Notes: generated by a model not told the origin, from the letters alone. Shown: positions 33,843 through 43,421, numbered from the stretch's first letter. The stretch: DNA of 64,000 bases from Streptomyces sp. CBMA291 (GCF_014596525.1 NZ_MSJP01000114.1:108996-172995); one strand, 5' to 3'. Translations and numbers: made by a program.

Positions 33843-35216
33843 GTGCGGCCTATCGGCAGAAGAGGATTCGTGACGGGCGCCACCGGAGCGGCGCTCGCGG
33901 CGGCGGGTGCGGGGGCGCTCGCGAGCGCGGGCGCGGGGACGGCGTCCGCCGCCGGGACCGGGCCCGGAGCGGGATCGGGGTCCGCCGCCGGGACCGCGTC
34001 CAGAGCTGCGTCCGACGTCGGGTCCGGGGTCGGGCACGGGGGCGCCCCCGGAAGGCGTTCCGGGCGAGGCGGGAGACACCGCCGCGAGTTCCGGGGTGTG
34101 TGGATCGCCACCGTCGCCAACCGCGACTGGCCCTCCCGCCCGGGGCTCGGCGCCGGGGAGCAGCGTGCCGAACTCCTCGCCCTCCTCGACGCCGCCGTCG
34201 CCCGCCGCCTGAACACGGTCGTCCTCCAGGTCCGGCCCACCGCCGACGCCCTGTGGCCCTCGCGGTACGAGCCGTGGGCCCAGTACCTCACGGGGACGCA
34301 GGGCCGCGACCCCGGCTGGGACCCCCTCGGCACGGCCGTGGAGGAGGCCCACGCGCGGGGGCTCGAACTGCACGCCTGGTTCAACCCGTACCGCGTGGCG
34401 AACCACACGGACCCCACCCGGCTCGTCCCGGACCACCCGGCCCGGCGCCACCCCGAGTGGGTGCTGCCCTACGGCGGCAAGCTCTACTACAACCCCGGGC
34501 TTCCCGAGGTCCGCCGGTTCACCCAGGACGCGATGCTGGACGCGGTCCGGCGCTACGACGTCGACGCCGTGCACTGGGACGACTACTTCTACCCGTACCC
34601 GGTGGCCGGGCAGGTCTTCGCCGACGACGAGGCGTACGCGCGCTACGGCGGCGACTTCCCCGACAAGGCGTCCTGGCGGCGGAACAACATCGACCTGCTG
34701 GTCTCCGAGACCGCCACCCGCATCAGAAGGACCAGGCGGAACGTCGACTTCGGCATCAGCCCCTTCGGCGTCTGGCGGAACATCGCCACCGACCCCGAGG
34801 GCTCGGACACCCGCGCCGGCGTCCAGACCTACGACGACCTGTACGCCGACACCCGCAAGTGGATCAGAGAGGGCTGGATCGACTACGTCGTCCCGCAGCT
34901 GTACTGGAACATCGGCCTGCCCGCCGCCGACTACGCCAAACTGCTGCCCTGGTGGGACGCGGCCGTCCGGGACACCGGCGTACGCCTCCACATCGGCGAG
35001 GCGCTCTACAAGGCGGGCGACCCCGCCCAGCCCGCCGCCTGGCAGGACCCCGGGGAACTCTCCCGGCATCTGGACCTCGCCGCCCGGTACCCCGAGGTGT
35101 CGGGCCACTGCTACTTCGCGGCGAAGGAGGTCGCGGCGGACCCGATCGGGGCGATGGCCAGGGTCGTGGCCGACCACTACCCGACCAGGAGCCGACCGCC
35201 GAGACGACGGGGATGA
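33843..35216 (+). CDS. Tat-exported glycoside-hydrolase-like protein (YngK/DUF187, GHL10)
   Basis: A 457-residue secreted protein. The signal has the twin-arginine motif GRRGFVTG at residues 5-12, followed by an Ala-rich hydrophobic stretch and a Gly/Ser/Ala-rich linker to about 75. The catalytic-like barrel begins EFRGVWIATVANRDWPS and contains TVVLQVRPTADALWPS, LHAWFNPYRV, WDDYFYP and DYVVPQLYWN, hallmarks of the GHL10 family (E. coli YddW and Bacillus YngK type). A polysaccharide or peptidoglycan target is possible. GTG 33843 has GGAGGGG upstream. The next 150 bp are tandem-repeat DNA. Confidence 0.85.
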   Translation: MRPIGRRGFVTGATGAALAAAGAGALASAGAGTASAAGTGPGAGSGSAAGTASRAASDVGSGVGHGGAPGRRSGRGGRHRREFRGVWIATVANRDWPSRPGLGAGEQRAELLALLDAAVARRLNTVVLQVRPTADALWPSRYEPWAQYLTGTQGRDPGWDPLGTAVEEAHARGLELHAWFNPYRVANHTDPTRLVPDHPARRHPEWVLPYGGKLYYNPGLPEVRRFTQDAMLDAVRRYDVDAVHWDDYFYPYPVAGQVFADDEAYARYGGDFPDKASWRRNNIDLLVSETATRIRRTRRNVDFGISPFGVWRNIATDPEGSDTRAGVQTYDDLYADTRKWIREGWIDYVVPQLYWNIGLPAADYAKLLPWWDAAVRDTGVRLHIGEALYKAGDPAQPAAWQDPGELSRHLDLAARYPEVSGHCYFAAKEVAADPIGAMARVVADHYPTRSRPPRRRG

Positions 35217-35340
35217 CCGGGCGCGGTGACCGAGTGCGGTGACTGGGTGCGGTGACCGGTTGGAGGCACCGGCCGGAGTGACCGGATGGGATGACCGGGC
35301 GGGGCGGACGGTCCGGACGTCGGACCCGGTGGGGTGACGC
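35213..35340. repeat. GGTGACCG-based degenerate tandem repeats
   Basis: Words of 12-16 bp such as GGGTGCGGTGACCG and GATGGGATGACCGGGCG repeat through the spacer between convergent genes, beginning at the stop codon of the glycosidase-like gene. Confidence 0.6.
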
Positions 35341-35364
35341 GAGAGCCGGATCGGGTGAGGCGGT

Positions 35365-35577
35365 TCAGAAGATCGTGCCGGGTCCCGCATCCGGACGGTG
35401 CCGTACGACGGTGTCGGGGCCCGGCGACATCAGGGCCTCGTGACCGTCGTCCTCGAACTTCACGCGATACGGGGGCGTGCCGTTCTCCCCCAGTACCTGA
35501 AGGACCTCGGCCGTACGGTCATGGTGACCGACGGTCCGGCCGTGCACCAGCAGTGTGTCGCCCACGTTCGCCTGCAT
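35365..35577 (-). CDS. DUF1918 small protein
   Basis: A 70-residue protein made almost entirely of one DUF1918 domain (VGDTLLVHGRTVGHHDRTAEVLQV, YRVKFEDDGHEALMSPGPDT). The family is common in actinomycetes and resembles a small beta-barrel; its function is unknown. ATG 35577 has AGGAGGT upstream. It ends 28 bp downstream of the DMT transporter gene on the same strand and may share its transcript. Confidence 0.85.
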   Translation of the reverse strand: MQANVGDTLLVHGRTVGHHDRTAEVLQVLGENGTPPYRVKFEDDGHEALMSPGPDTVVRHRPDAGPGTIF

Positions 35578-35605
35578 CGGGGAGACCTCCTCGCGAGCGG
35601 GTCTT

Positions 35606-36890
<1,285 letters not shown>

Positions 36891-36892
<2 letters not shown>

Positions 36893-38327
36893 GAATGAGC
36901 GTAGCAGTGTCACGGAACTGGCGCAGGCCCTGAAATCCGAGCTGAACCGCTACTCTCCTGGCGGAAAGCTGCCGTCCAGCCGGGCACTCGTCGAGCGCTA
37001 CCGGGTCTCCCCGGTGACCGTCACCCGCGCCCTCGCACAGCTCGCCGCCGAAGGACTCGTCGTCACCCGCCCCGGCGCCGGCGCCTTCCGTGCCGAACCC
37101 CGCACCACACCCGCCGCCACCGGAGACACCTCCTGGCAGGAAGTCGCCCTCAGCGCCGACACCGCCACCGAACTCGTCCCCCGAGCCGTCGACGCCTCCG
37201 GAGTCCTCGCCACCCTCTCCGCGCCCCCGCCCGGCGTGATCGAGTTCAACGGCGGCTACCTCCACCCCTCCCTCCAGCCCGAACGAGCCCTCGCCGCCGC
37301 CCTCGCCCGCGCCGGACGCCGCCCCGGAGCCTGGAGCAGGCCCCCCACCGACGGTCTGCCCGAACTGCGCGACTGGTTCGCCCGCGAGATCGGCGGCGGC
37401 GTCACTGCGGCCGAGATCCTCATCACCGCCGGCGGTCAGTCCGCCATCACCACCGCCCTGCGCGCCCTCGCTCCGCCCGGCACCCCCGTCCTGGTGGAAT
37501 CGCCCACCTACCCCGGTATGCTCGCCGTCGCCCGAGCCGCCGGACTCCGGCCGGTACCCGTACCGGTCGACGCCGACGGCGTCCGCCCCGACCTCCTCGA
37601 AGCCGCCTTCCGCGCCACCGGCGCCCGCGTCCTCGTCTGCCAGCCGCTCTTCCAGAACCCCACCGGCGCGGTCCTCGCCCCGGAACGCCGCCGCGAGATC
37701 ATCCGAATCGCCCGCGCCGCCGGAGCCTTCGTCGTCGAGGACGACTTCGCCCGCCGCCTCGTCCACGAGGACGCGCCCCCACTGCCCGCCCCGCTCGCCG
37801 CCGACGACCCCGACGGCGTCGTCGTCCACATCTGCTCACTGACGAAGATCACCTCGCCCAGCCTCCGGGTCGGCGCCCTCGCCGCCCGGGGACCCGTCCT
37901 CGAACGCCTCCGGGCCATCCAGATCGTCGACAGCTTCTTCGTCCCCCGCCCCCTCCAGGAAGCCGCGCTCGAACTCGTCGGCTCCCCCTCCTGGCCCCGG
38001 CACCTGAGGGCCGTCGCCCAGGAACTCGGAAACCGCCGGGACATCCTGCGCGGCGCGATCGCCCACCGGCTGCCCGCCCTCGCCCTGCCCCACGTCCCCT
38101 ACGGCGGCTACCACCTCTGGCTCCGCCTCCCCGACACCCTGCCCGAGGCCGCCCTGCTCGCCGCCGCCCTGCGAGCCGGAGTCTCCGCCGCCCCCGGCCG
38201 CCCCTACTTCTGCGCCGAACCCCCCGCAGGCCACCTCCGCCTGAGCTTCGCGGGCGTCGCGACCCCCACCGAAATCACAGAAGGCGTACGCCGCCTGCGC
38301 ACGGCCCTGGACGAACTCGGGGGATGA
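36891..38327 (+). CDS. MocR-family (GntR-aminotransferase) transcriptional regulator
   Basis: A 478-residue fusion. Residues 5-75 are a GntR winged helix (SVTELAQALKSELNRYSPGGKLPSSRALVERY, TRALAQLAAEGLVV; quoted in pieces). From about 120 a fold-type I aminotransferase domain follows with ITAGGQSAITTAL, QNPTGAVL and the PLP lysine in CSLTKITSPSLRVG. MocR proteins sense PLP or amino compounds and often control a neighbouring transporter, here the divergent DMT carrier. ATG 36891 overlaps the carrier start by 2 nt, and no ribosome binding site is present, so a leaderless transcript is likely. Confidence 0.87.
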
Positions 38328-38329
38328 CT

Positions 38330-38500
38330 CGGGGGAGCGGGGCGGGGACGGGGCGGGGGAGTGGAGGTGGGGGTGGGGGTAGGGGTGGAAATTTCCATCG
38401 TCGAACTCCGCCGGGGGAGGGGCCCCGCCCCCCCTACCCCCCCACCCCCTCCCCCCCCACCCCCTCCCCGCCCCTCCCTCGCCACCCTCTCCCTCCCCGT
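38330..38500. repeat. G-run/C-run mirror tract
   Basis: A G-rich half (38331-38386, repeated GGGGGT words) is followed by the palindrome TGGAAATTTCCA (38386-38397) and a C-rich half (38420-38500, CCCCCAC and CCCCTCC words). The halves are imperfect reverse complements and could form a long hairpin or quadruplex-type structures downstream of the MocR gene. Confidence 0.6.
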
Positions 38501-38514
38501 CTCGGCAAATTCAC

Positions 38515-38543
38515 CTGACAATTCCCGTCCCCGCTGCGACTCT
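38515..38543 (+). promoter_or_regulatory. leaderless promoter of the acetyltransferase gene
   Basis: CTGACA (38515-38520) and GACTCT (38538-38543) are 17 bp apart, and the -10 ends 6 nt before ATG 38550. No ribosome binding site exists in between. Confidence 0.6.
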
Positions 38544-38549
38544 TCGCCC

Positions 38550-39017
38550 ATGAGCGACAGCACGATCACCAACAGCGCGACTGCGGAACCTGCCCTGACG
38601 CACGGCATCTACGACATCTCGGCCGATGCGGGGCGGATCGATGCCGAGCGTGTCCATCACTGGCTCTCCACGGACGCCTACTGGGCCATGGGGCGGCCCC
38701 GGGAGAAGCAGGACCGGGCCATCGAGGGCTCGCTCAACTTCGGCGCGTACCACCGTGAGACCGGCGAGATCGCCGCCTACGCCCGGGTCGTCACCGACTA
38801 CGCCACCTTCGCCTGGCTCTGTGACGTCTACGTCGACCGGCCCGCCCGTGGCACCGGTCTCGGCACCGCGCTCGTCACCGCCGTCCGGGACCACCTCGCT
38901 CCGTACGGGCTGCGCCGGATCCTGCTCGCCACGGCCGATGCCCACGGCGTCTACGAGAAGGTCGGCTTCACCCCCCTCCAGATCCCGGACAAGTGGATGG
39001 TTCTCGGGCAGCCGTAA
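38550..39017 (+). CDS. GNAT-family N-acetyltransferase
   Basis: A 155-residue GNAT enzyme. It has AYARVVTDYATFAWLCDVYV (beta-4) and the acetyl-CoA loop VDRPARGTGLGTALV (R/Q-x-x-G-x-G/A type), then LATADAHGVYEKVGF and PDKWMVL at the C-terminus. The pattern FxWLCDVYVxxxxRGxGLG resembles small-molecule or antibiotic acetyltransferases of unknown substrate. A leaderless promoter sits immediately upstream. It is followed after 68 bp by the phosphatase-like gene with its own similar promoter. Confidence 0.85.
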   Translation: MSDSTITNSATAEPALTHGIYDISADAGRIDAERVHHWLSTDAYWAMGRPREKQDRAIEGSLNFGAYHRETGEIAAYARVVTDYATFAWLCDVYVDRPARGTGLGTALVTAVRDHLAPYGLRRILLATADAHGVYEKVGFTPLQIPDKWMVLGQP

Positions 39018-39049
39018 CCTGAGTCCCCGCAGCCCCGGGGGCCGACCTC

Positions 39050-39078
39050 TTGACCCTTGGCGTCCCCGGCCTCACGAT
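39050..39078 (+). promoter_or_regulatory. leaderless promoter of the phosphatase-like gene
   Basis: TTGACC (39050-39055) and CACGAT (39073-39078) are separated by 17 bp. The -10 ends 7 nt before ATG 39086, without a Shine-Dalgarno sequence. Confidence 0.5.
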
Positions 39079-39085
39079 CGCGCCC

Positions 39086-39661
39086 ATGAGTCTTCGGGTG
39101 ACGCTCGTCACAGCGGCACGCAGCTCCTCTCTGCTCGCCGAACGGTTCGACGATGATCGGCCTCTCGACGAGGCCGGGTGGTACGACGTCCAGCTCGCCG
39201 CGCCCGCGCTCATCCCGCTCGGCGCGGCCGAACTGCGCTACTGCTCCCCGACCCCGCGCTGCCGCGCCACCGGCACCGCCCTTGGCTACGCGCCCCTCGC
39301 CCAGCCGGCCCTGCGCGACTGCGACATGGGCCGCTGGCGGGGACGGACCCTCACCGAGGTCGCCGCCCTCGAACCGGCCGCCGTCGACGCCTGGCTGACC
39401 GACGCCCGCACCGCTCCGCACGGCGGCGAACCCCTCCTCGCCTTCATCGCCAGGATCGGGAACTGGCTCGACACCCGCCCCGCCGAGGACGGCGCCATCG
39501 TCGCCGTCGCCGAGCCCGCCGTCGTACGGGCCGCCCTCGTCTACGCCCTGAAGGCGCCACCCGCCGCCTACTGGAACGTGGACGTCCGCCCCCTCTCCAC
39601 CGTCACCCTGACCGGCCGCCCCGGCCTCTGGCACCTCCGGCTCGACGCCGCCGCGCACTGA
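39086..39661 (+). CDS. histidine-phosphatase-fold protein lacking the RHG motif
   Basis: A 191-residue protein aligned by its order of elements to the phosphoglycerate-mutase/histidine phosphatase superfamily: RPLDEAGWYDVQLAA (usual PLT..G..QA region), YCSPTPRCRATG (the S-x-x-R-x-x-x-T segment with the second Arg), CDMGRWRGRTL and the late GAIVAVAEPAVVRAAL. The N-terminal strand, which normally reads L-x-RHG, is LRVTLVTAARSSSLL, so the catalytic His and its Arg are replaced. The second catalytic His region also reads AEPAVV instead of SHGG. It is probably non-catalytic or divergent, perhaps a binding protein. Confidence 0.7.
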   Translation: MSLRVTLVTAARSSSLLAERFDDDRPLDEAGWYDVQLAAPALIPLGAAELRYCSPTPRCRATGTALGYAPLAQPALRDCDMGRWRGRTLTEVAALEPAAVDAWLTDARTAPHGGEPLLAFIARIGNWLDTRPAEDGAIVAVAEPAVVRAALVYALKAPPAAYWNVDVRPLSTVTLTGRPGLWHLRLDAAAH

Positions 39662-39712
39662 CGACCTTCCCGGCTCGACGCCGCAGCGCACGGAGGGAAG
39701 CCCGCGACCGGC

Positions 39713-39718
39713 TAGCCT
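39713..39718 (+). promoter_or_regulatory. -10 element before the RlmG-like gene
   Basis: TAGCCT ends 10 nt before ATG 39729, giving a leaderless or nearly leaderless transcript. No convincing -35 was found. Confidence 0.4.
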
Positions 39719-39728
39719 GGGCAGCACG

Positions 39729-40892
39729 ATGAACCGTCTGACCACGTCATGGGGCGCCTTCACGCTCACCCGCCACCCCGAGGACCCGCGCGACCAGCTC
39801 CGTGCCTGGGACGCGTCCGACGAGTACCTTCTCGACCATCTGGCCGAGAGCGGCACCGACCTCTCCGGCAGCGTCGCCGTGCTCGGCGACCGCTGGGGAG
39901 CCCTCGTCACCGCCCTGCACTCCGCCGGGCCCGCCGAACTCGTCCAGATCTCCGACTCGTATCTGGGCCGCCGTGCCACCCGCACCAACCTCGCGCGCGC
40001 CGGAGCCGCCCGGGACGCCGTCCGGCTGCTCACCACCCAGGACCCGCCGCCCGAGCGGATCGACGTCCTCCTCGTCCGCGTCCCCAAGAGCCTCGCGCTC
40101 CTGGAGGACCAGCTGCACCGGCTGGCGCCCGCCGTGCACGAGGGCACCGTGATCGTCGGCACCGGCATGGTCAAGGAGATCCACACCTCCACCCTCCGGC
40201 TCTTCGAGCGGATCATCGGCCCCACCCGGACCTCGCTCGCGGTGAAGAAGGCCCGGCTGATCCACGCCACCCCGGATCCGGCCCTCACCCCGCGCCCCAA
40301 CCCCTGGCCGCACCGGTACGACCTCCCGGCCGACACCCCCGCGCCCGGCCTCCCCGGCCTGACGGTCGCCAACCACGCCGGCGTCTTCTGCGCCGACCGC
40401 CTCGACATCGGCACCCGCTTCCTCCTCGCCAATCTGCCCGGCCGCGTCGGCCAGGCCAAGGTCGCCGACCTCGGCTGCGGCAACGGCGTGGTCGGTCTCG
40501 CCATCGCCCTCCACGAGCCCGAAGCGGAACTCGTCTTCACCGACGAGTCGTATCAGGCGGTCGCCTCCGCCGAGGAGAACTTCCGCACCCACCTCGGCCC
40601 GAACCGCCCGGCCGAGTTCCTCGTCGGCGACGGTCTCGCCGACCTGCCCACCGGCTCCGTGGACCTCGTCCTCAACAACCCGCCGTTCCACACCCACCAG
40701 GCCACCACCGACCGGACCGCCCGCCGCATGTTCACCGATGCCCGGCGCGCCCTGCGCCCCGGAGGTGAACTGTGGGTCGTCGGCAACCGGCACCTCGGCT
40801 ACCACGTCACCCTGCGCCGTATCTTCGGCAACAGCGAACTCGTCGCGAGCGACGCGAAGTTCGTCGTCCTGCGCGCGGTGCGGCGCAAGTAG
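39729..40892 (+). CDS. RlmG/RsmC-like class I methyltransferase (23S rRNA guanine-N2 type)
   Basis: A 387-residue protein with the duplicated architecture of RlmG/RsmC. The N-terminal half is a degenerate methyltransferase fold (VAVLGDRWGALVTAL). The C-terminal half (about 215-385) is active, with SAM motif I VADLGCGNGVVGLA, FTDESYQAVASAEEN and the N2-guanine motif NNPPFH. KKARLIHATPD and NHAGVFCADRLDIGTRFLL link the halves as in RlmG. It likely methylates a guanine N2 of 23S rRNA; the exact site cannot be read. The start is ATG 39729. Confidence 0.83.
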   Translation: MNRLTTSWGAFTLTRHPEDPRDQLRAWDASDEYLLDHLAESGTDLSGSVAVLGDRWGALVTALHSAGPAELVQISDSYLGRRATRTNLARAGAARDAVRLLTTQDPPPERIDVLLVRVPKSLALLEDQLHRLAPAVHEGTVIVGTGMVKEIHTSTLRLFERIIGPTRTSLAVKKARLIHATPDPALTPRPNPWPHRYDLPADTPAPGLPGLTVANHAGVFCADRLDIGTRFLLANLPGRVGQAKVADLGCGNGVVGLAIALHEPEAELVFTDESYQAVASAEENFRTHLGPNRPAEFLVGDGLADLPTGSVDLVLNNPPFHTHQATTDRTARRMFTDARRALRPGGELWVVGNRHLGYHVTLRRIFGNSELVASDAKFVVLRAVRRK

Positions 40893-40949
40893 CCTTTCGC
40901 CGCCGGGGAGCGGGGTGTCACGGGGCCGGTGTCCCGTGGCACCCCGCCC

Positions 40950-41354
40950 TCATATGTTCCAGCTGCGGGAGCACAGGACGAGCCGGTATCCGTCGGGGTC
41001 GGCGACGGTGACCCCGTACTCGTCCCAGTACGGATTGTGCGAGGCCACCCGCGTGCCGCCCGCGTCGACCAGCCGCCGCACCTGCTCCTCCTCGACCGGC
41101 TCCCCGAGGTAGACGACGAAGAGGTCCTCCACGGTCGGGGTGGGCTCCAGCGGATTCTCCGGGTCGAAGGTCAGCTCGAAGTGCCAGCCGCCGTCCGCGG
41201 GGCCGACCATCAGCAGATCGTGCTCGCCCGGGGCGCTCGCGGTGCTCCGCCACAGCACCGCGAGCCCGAGCCCGTCGACGTAGAACCGCTCGGCGGCGGC
41301 CAGGTCCCGTGAGGGGCGGGCGACCCGCACCCGCGTCAGCGCATCGATGATCAT
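40950..41354 (-). CDS. VOC-superfamily (glyoxalase-like) protein
   Basis: A 134-residue protein with two beta-alpha-beta-beta-beta units: LTRVRVARPSRDLAAAERFYVDGLGL, then VEDLFVVYLGEPVEEEQVRRLVDAGG and DPDGYRLVLCSR. The HFEL and DPDGY segments hold usual metal-ligand positions. Family members include glyoxalases, dioxygenases and resistance proteins; no substrate is evident. ATG 41354 follows TTGAGGC. It is convergent with the methyltransferase gene. Confidence 0.83.
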   Translation of the reverse strand: MIIDALTRVRVARPSRDLAAAERFYVDGLGLAVLWRSTASAPGEHDLLMVGPADGGWHFELTFDPENPLEPTPTVEDLFVVYLGEPVEEEQVRRLVDAGGTRVASHNPYWDEYGVTVADPDGYRLVLCSRSWNI

Positions 41355-41514
41355 GCCTCAAGGCTAGGACCGGCGGGGTGCGCCGTCCTCAGGGATGACC
41401 CTGGCCCGTCACGGATCCGACCCCGAGAAACGGTTCGGGGGCGGGCTCAGGGGCGCACATGGGCTCGGACAGGGGGCGGGCGCGGGGCGGAAGACGGGGC
41501 CACGGTCCCGGACC

Positions 41515-41652
41515 GGCCCAAACTCCAGCCCCCGCAGCCCGTACAACCCCGCCCCAACCCCCTACACCCCCCAACTCCACACCCCTCACACCCCCGCACC
41601 CCAACCCCCCCCTGCAACCCCGCACCCCAACCCCCCTGCACCCCCCGCCCCA
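41515..41652. repeat. C-run tract (G-rich on the argG strand)
   Basis: Repeated CCCCAACCCC, CCCCGCACCCC and CCCCTACACCCC words without an open frame. On the minus strand this gives more than ten runs of four or more G directly after the argG terminator. The part at 41355-41514 holds no recognisable feature. Confidence 0.65.
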
Positions 41653-41653
41653 A

Positions 41654-41700
41654 CCCAAAGGACCGCCCCGACGCGAGCTGCGTCGGGGCGGTCCTTTGGG
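41654..41700 (-). terminator. argG terminator, 21-bp perfect stem
   Basis: CCCAAAGGACCGCCCCGACGC (41654-41674, key part GGACCGCCCCGACGC) pairs perfectly with 41680-41700 around a 5-nt loop. CCTTT lies in the right arm when read on the argG strand. It is 25 bp beyond the argG stop. Confidence 0.85.
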
Positions 41701-41725
41701 ATCAGGCGGGCGCGGGGCCCACGGG

Positions 41726-43171
41726 TCAGTCGTTGCCGAGTTCCATCGCGGCGCGGTCCAGCAGCTCGTCGTCGTCGGAGACCTCGCCGCGGGAGGCGAT
41801 GGCCTCCGCGCCGCCCTCGGGCATGCTGCCGATCAGACCGGTCGCGGCGGCCTGGGCGGCACCGATGGCCGGGTTGGAGGTGCCGATCAGGCCGAGGCCC
41901 GCGTACTGCTCCAGCTTGGCGCGGGAGTCGGCGATGTCGAGGTTCCGCATGGTGAGCTGGCCGATCCGGTCGGACGGGCCGAAGGCCGAGTCCTCGGTGC
42001 GCTCCATGGACAGCTTGTCCGGGTGGTAGCTGAACGCCGGGCCCCGGGTGTCGAGGATCGAGTAGTCCTCGCCCCGCCGCAGCCGCAGCGTGACCTCGCC
42101 GGTGACGGCCGCGCCGACCCAGCGCTGGAGGGACTCGCGGACCATGAGCGCCTGCGGGTCCAGCCACCGGCCCTCGTACATGAGCCGGCCGAGGCGACGG
42201 CCCTCGTTGTGGTACTGGGCGAGGGTGTCCTCGTTGTGGATCGCGTTGACCAGCCGCTCGTAGGCGGCGTGCAGCAGGGCCATGCCGGGGGCCTCGTAGA
42301 TGCCCCGGCTCTTGGCCTCGATGATCCGGTTCTCGATCTGGTCCGACATGCCCATGCCGTGGCGGCCGCCGATGGCGTTGGCCTCCATGACGAGGTCGAC
42401 GGCGGAGGCGAACTCCTTGCCGTCGATGGTCACCGGGCGGCCCTGGTCGAAGCCGATGGTGACGTCCTCGGCGGCGATCTCGACCGAGGGGTCCCAGAAG
42501 CGGACGCCCATGATCGGCTCGACGGTCTCGACGCCGGTGTCCAGGTGCTCCAGGGTCTTGGCCTCGTGGGTGGCGCCCCAGATGTTGGCGTCGGTGGAGT
42601 ACGCCTTCTCGGTGCTGTCCCGGTAGGGCAGGCCGTGGGCGACCAGCCACTCGGACATCTCCTTGCGGCCGCCCAGCTCGGTCACGAAGTTCGTGTCCAG
42701 CCAGGGCTTGTAGATCCGCAGGTGTGGGTTGGCGAGGAGACCGTAGCGGTAGAACCGCTCGATGTCGTTGCCCTTGAAGGTGGAGCCGTCGCCCCAGATC
42801 TGGACGTCGTCCTCCAGCATCGCCCGGACCAGCAGCGTGCCGGTGACGGCACGGCCGAGGGGGGTGGTGTTGAAGTAGGCGCGACCGCCGGAGCGGATGT
42901 GGAACGCTCCGCAGGTGAGCGCGGCAAGACCCTCCTCGACCAGCGCCGCACGGCAGTCGACCAGGCGCGCGACCTCGGCGCCGTAGGTCTTGGCGCGGCC
43001 GGGCACCGAGGCGATGTCGGGCTCGTCGTACTGGCCGATGTCGGCGGTGTAGGTGCACGGGATGGCGCCCTTGTCGCGCATCCATGCGACGGCGACAGAG
43101 GTGTCGAGGCCGCCGGAGAAGGCGATGCCGACGCGCTCGCCGGCGGGCAGGGAGGTGAGGACCTTGGACAT
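41726..43171 (-). CDS. argG: argininosuccinate synthase, long (E. coli-type) form
   Basis: A 481-residue ATP-dependent enzyme joining citrulline and aspartate in arginine biosynthesis. The P-loop-like AFSGGLDTSVAVAWM (about 17-31) binds ATP. YTADIGQYDEPD, STFKGNDIERFYRYG and GRHGMGMSDQIENRIIEAKSRG track the long E. coli form rather than the about 400-residue Bacillus type. A 40-residue Ala/Gly/Glu tail extends the C-terminus. ATG 43171 is preferred over the ATGs at 43186 and 43189 because a -10 (CATACT) ends 6 nt upstream with TTGCAT 17 bp further, a leaderless promoter with an ARG box. It is divergent from argC. Confidence 0.94.
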   Translation of the reverse strand: MSKVLTSLPAGERVGIAFSGGLDTSVAVAWMRDKGAIPCTYTADIGQYDEPDIASVPGRAKTYGAEVARLVDCRAALVEEGLAALTCGAFHIRSGGRAYFNTTPLGRAVTGTLLVRAMLEDDVQIWGDGSTFKGNDIERFYRYGLLANPHLRIYKPWLDTNFVTELGGRKEMSEWLVAHGLPYRDSTEKAYSTDANIWGATHEAKTLEHLDTGVETVEPIMGVRFWDPSVEIAAEDVTIGFDQGRPVTIDGKEFASAVDLVMEANAIGGRHGMGMSDQIENRIIEAKSRGIYEAPGMALLHAAYERLVNAIHNEDTLAQYHNEGRRLGRLMYEGRWLDPQALMVRESLQRWVGAAVTGEVTLRLRRGEDYSILDTRGPAFSYHPDKLSMERTEDSAFGPSDRIGQLTMRNLDIADSRAKLEQYAGLGLIGTSNPAIGAAQAAATGLIGSMPEGGAEAIASRGEVSDDDELLDRAAMELGND

Positions 43172-43177
43172 GGGAAG

Positions 43178-43206
43178 AGTATGCATCATCTCGCATGGTC
43201 ATGCAA
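43178..43206 (-). promoter_or_regulatory. argG promoter overlapped by an ARG box
   Basis: Read on the minus strand, TTGCAT (43206-43201) and CATACT (43183-43178) are 17 bp apart, with ATG 6 nt later. The imperfect palindrome TCGCATGGTCATGCAA (43191-43206, plus-strand reading) resembles an ArgR half-site pair and covers the -35. Confidence 0.65.
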
Positions 43207-43365
43207 AGGGATGTTTTCCCGCGCCCCTTCAGCCTCTCCCTCCGTGCCCGTTTTCGCGCGCGGGCGGATCCTTGACCTGTGGGGCGGGGAAGGGTTCCGG
43301 TGTGGCGGTGAGGCCGTCCGTCGATCGAAATCCCTGATCACGACCCCCGCCCCCACTCCAGTGCG

Positions 43366-43400
43366 TTGCATAAAAGTGCGTACCCACGTATAGTCATGCC
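43366..43400 (+). promoter_or_regulatory. argC promoter with ARG boxes
   Basis: TTGCAT (43366-43371) and TATAGT (43389-43394) are 17 bp apart. TTGCATAAAAGTGCG (43366-43380) and CACGTATAGTCATGCC (43385-43400) resemble two ARG boxes, covering -35 and -10. ArgR with arginine would therefore exclude RNA polymerase from the argCJBDR operon. The segment 43207-43365 shows nothing further. Confidence 0.7.
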
Positions 43401-43421
43401 ATCTATAAGGAGGGTGCTTCG

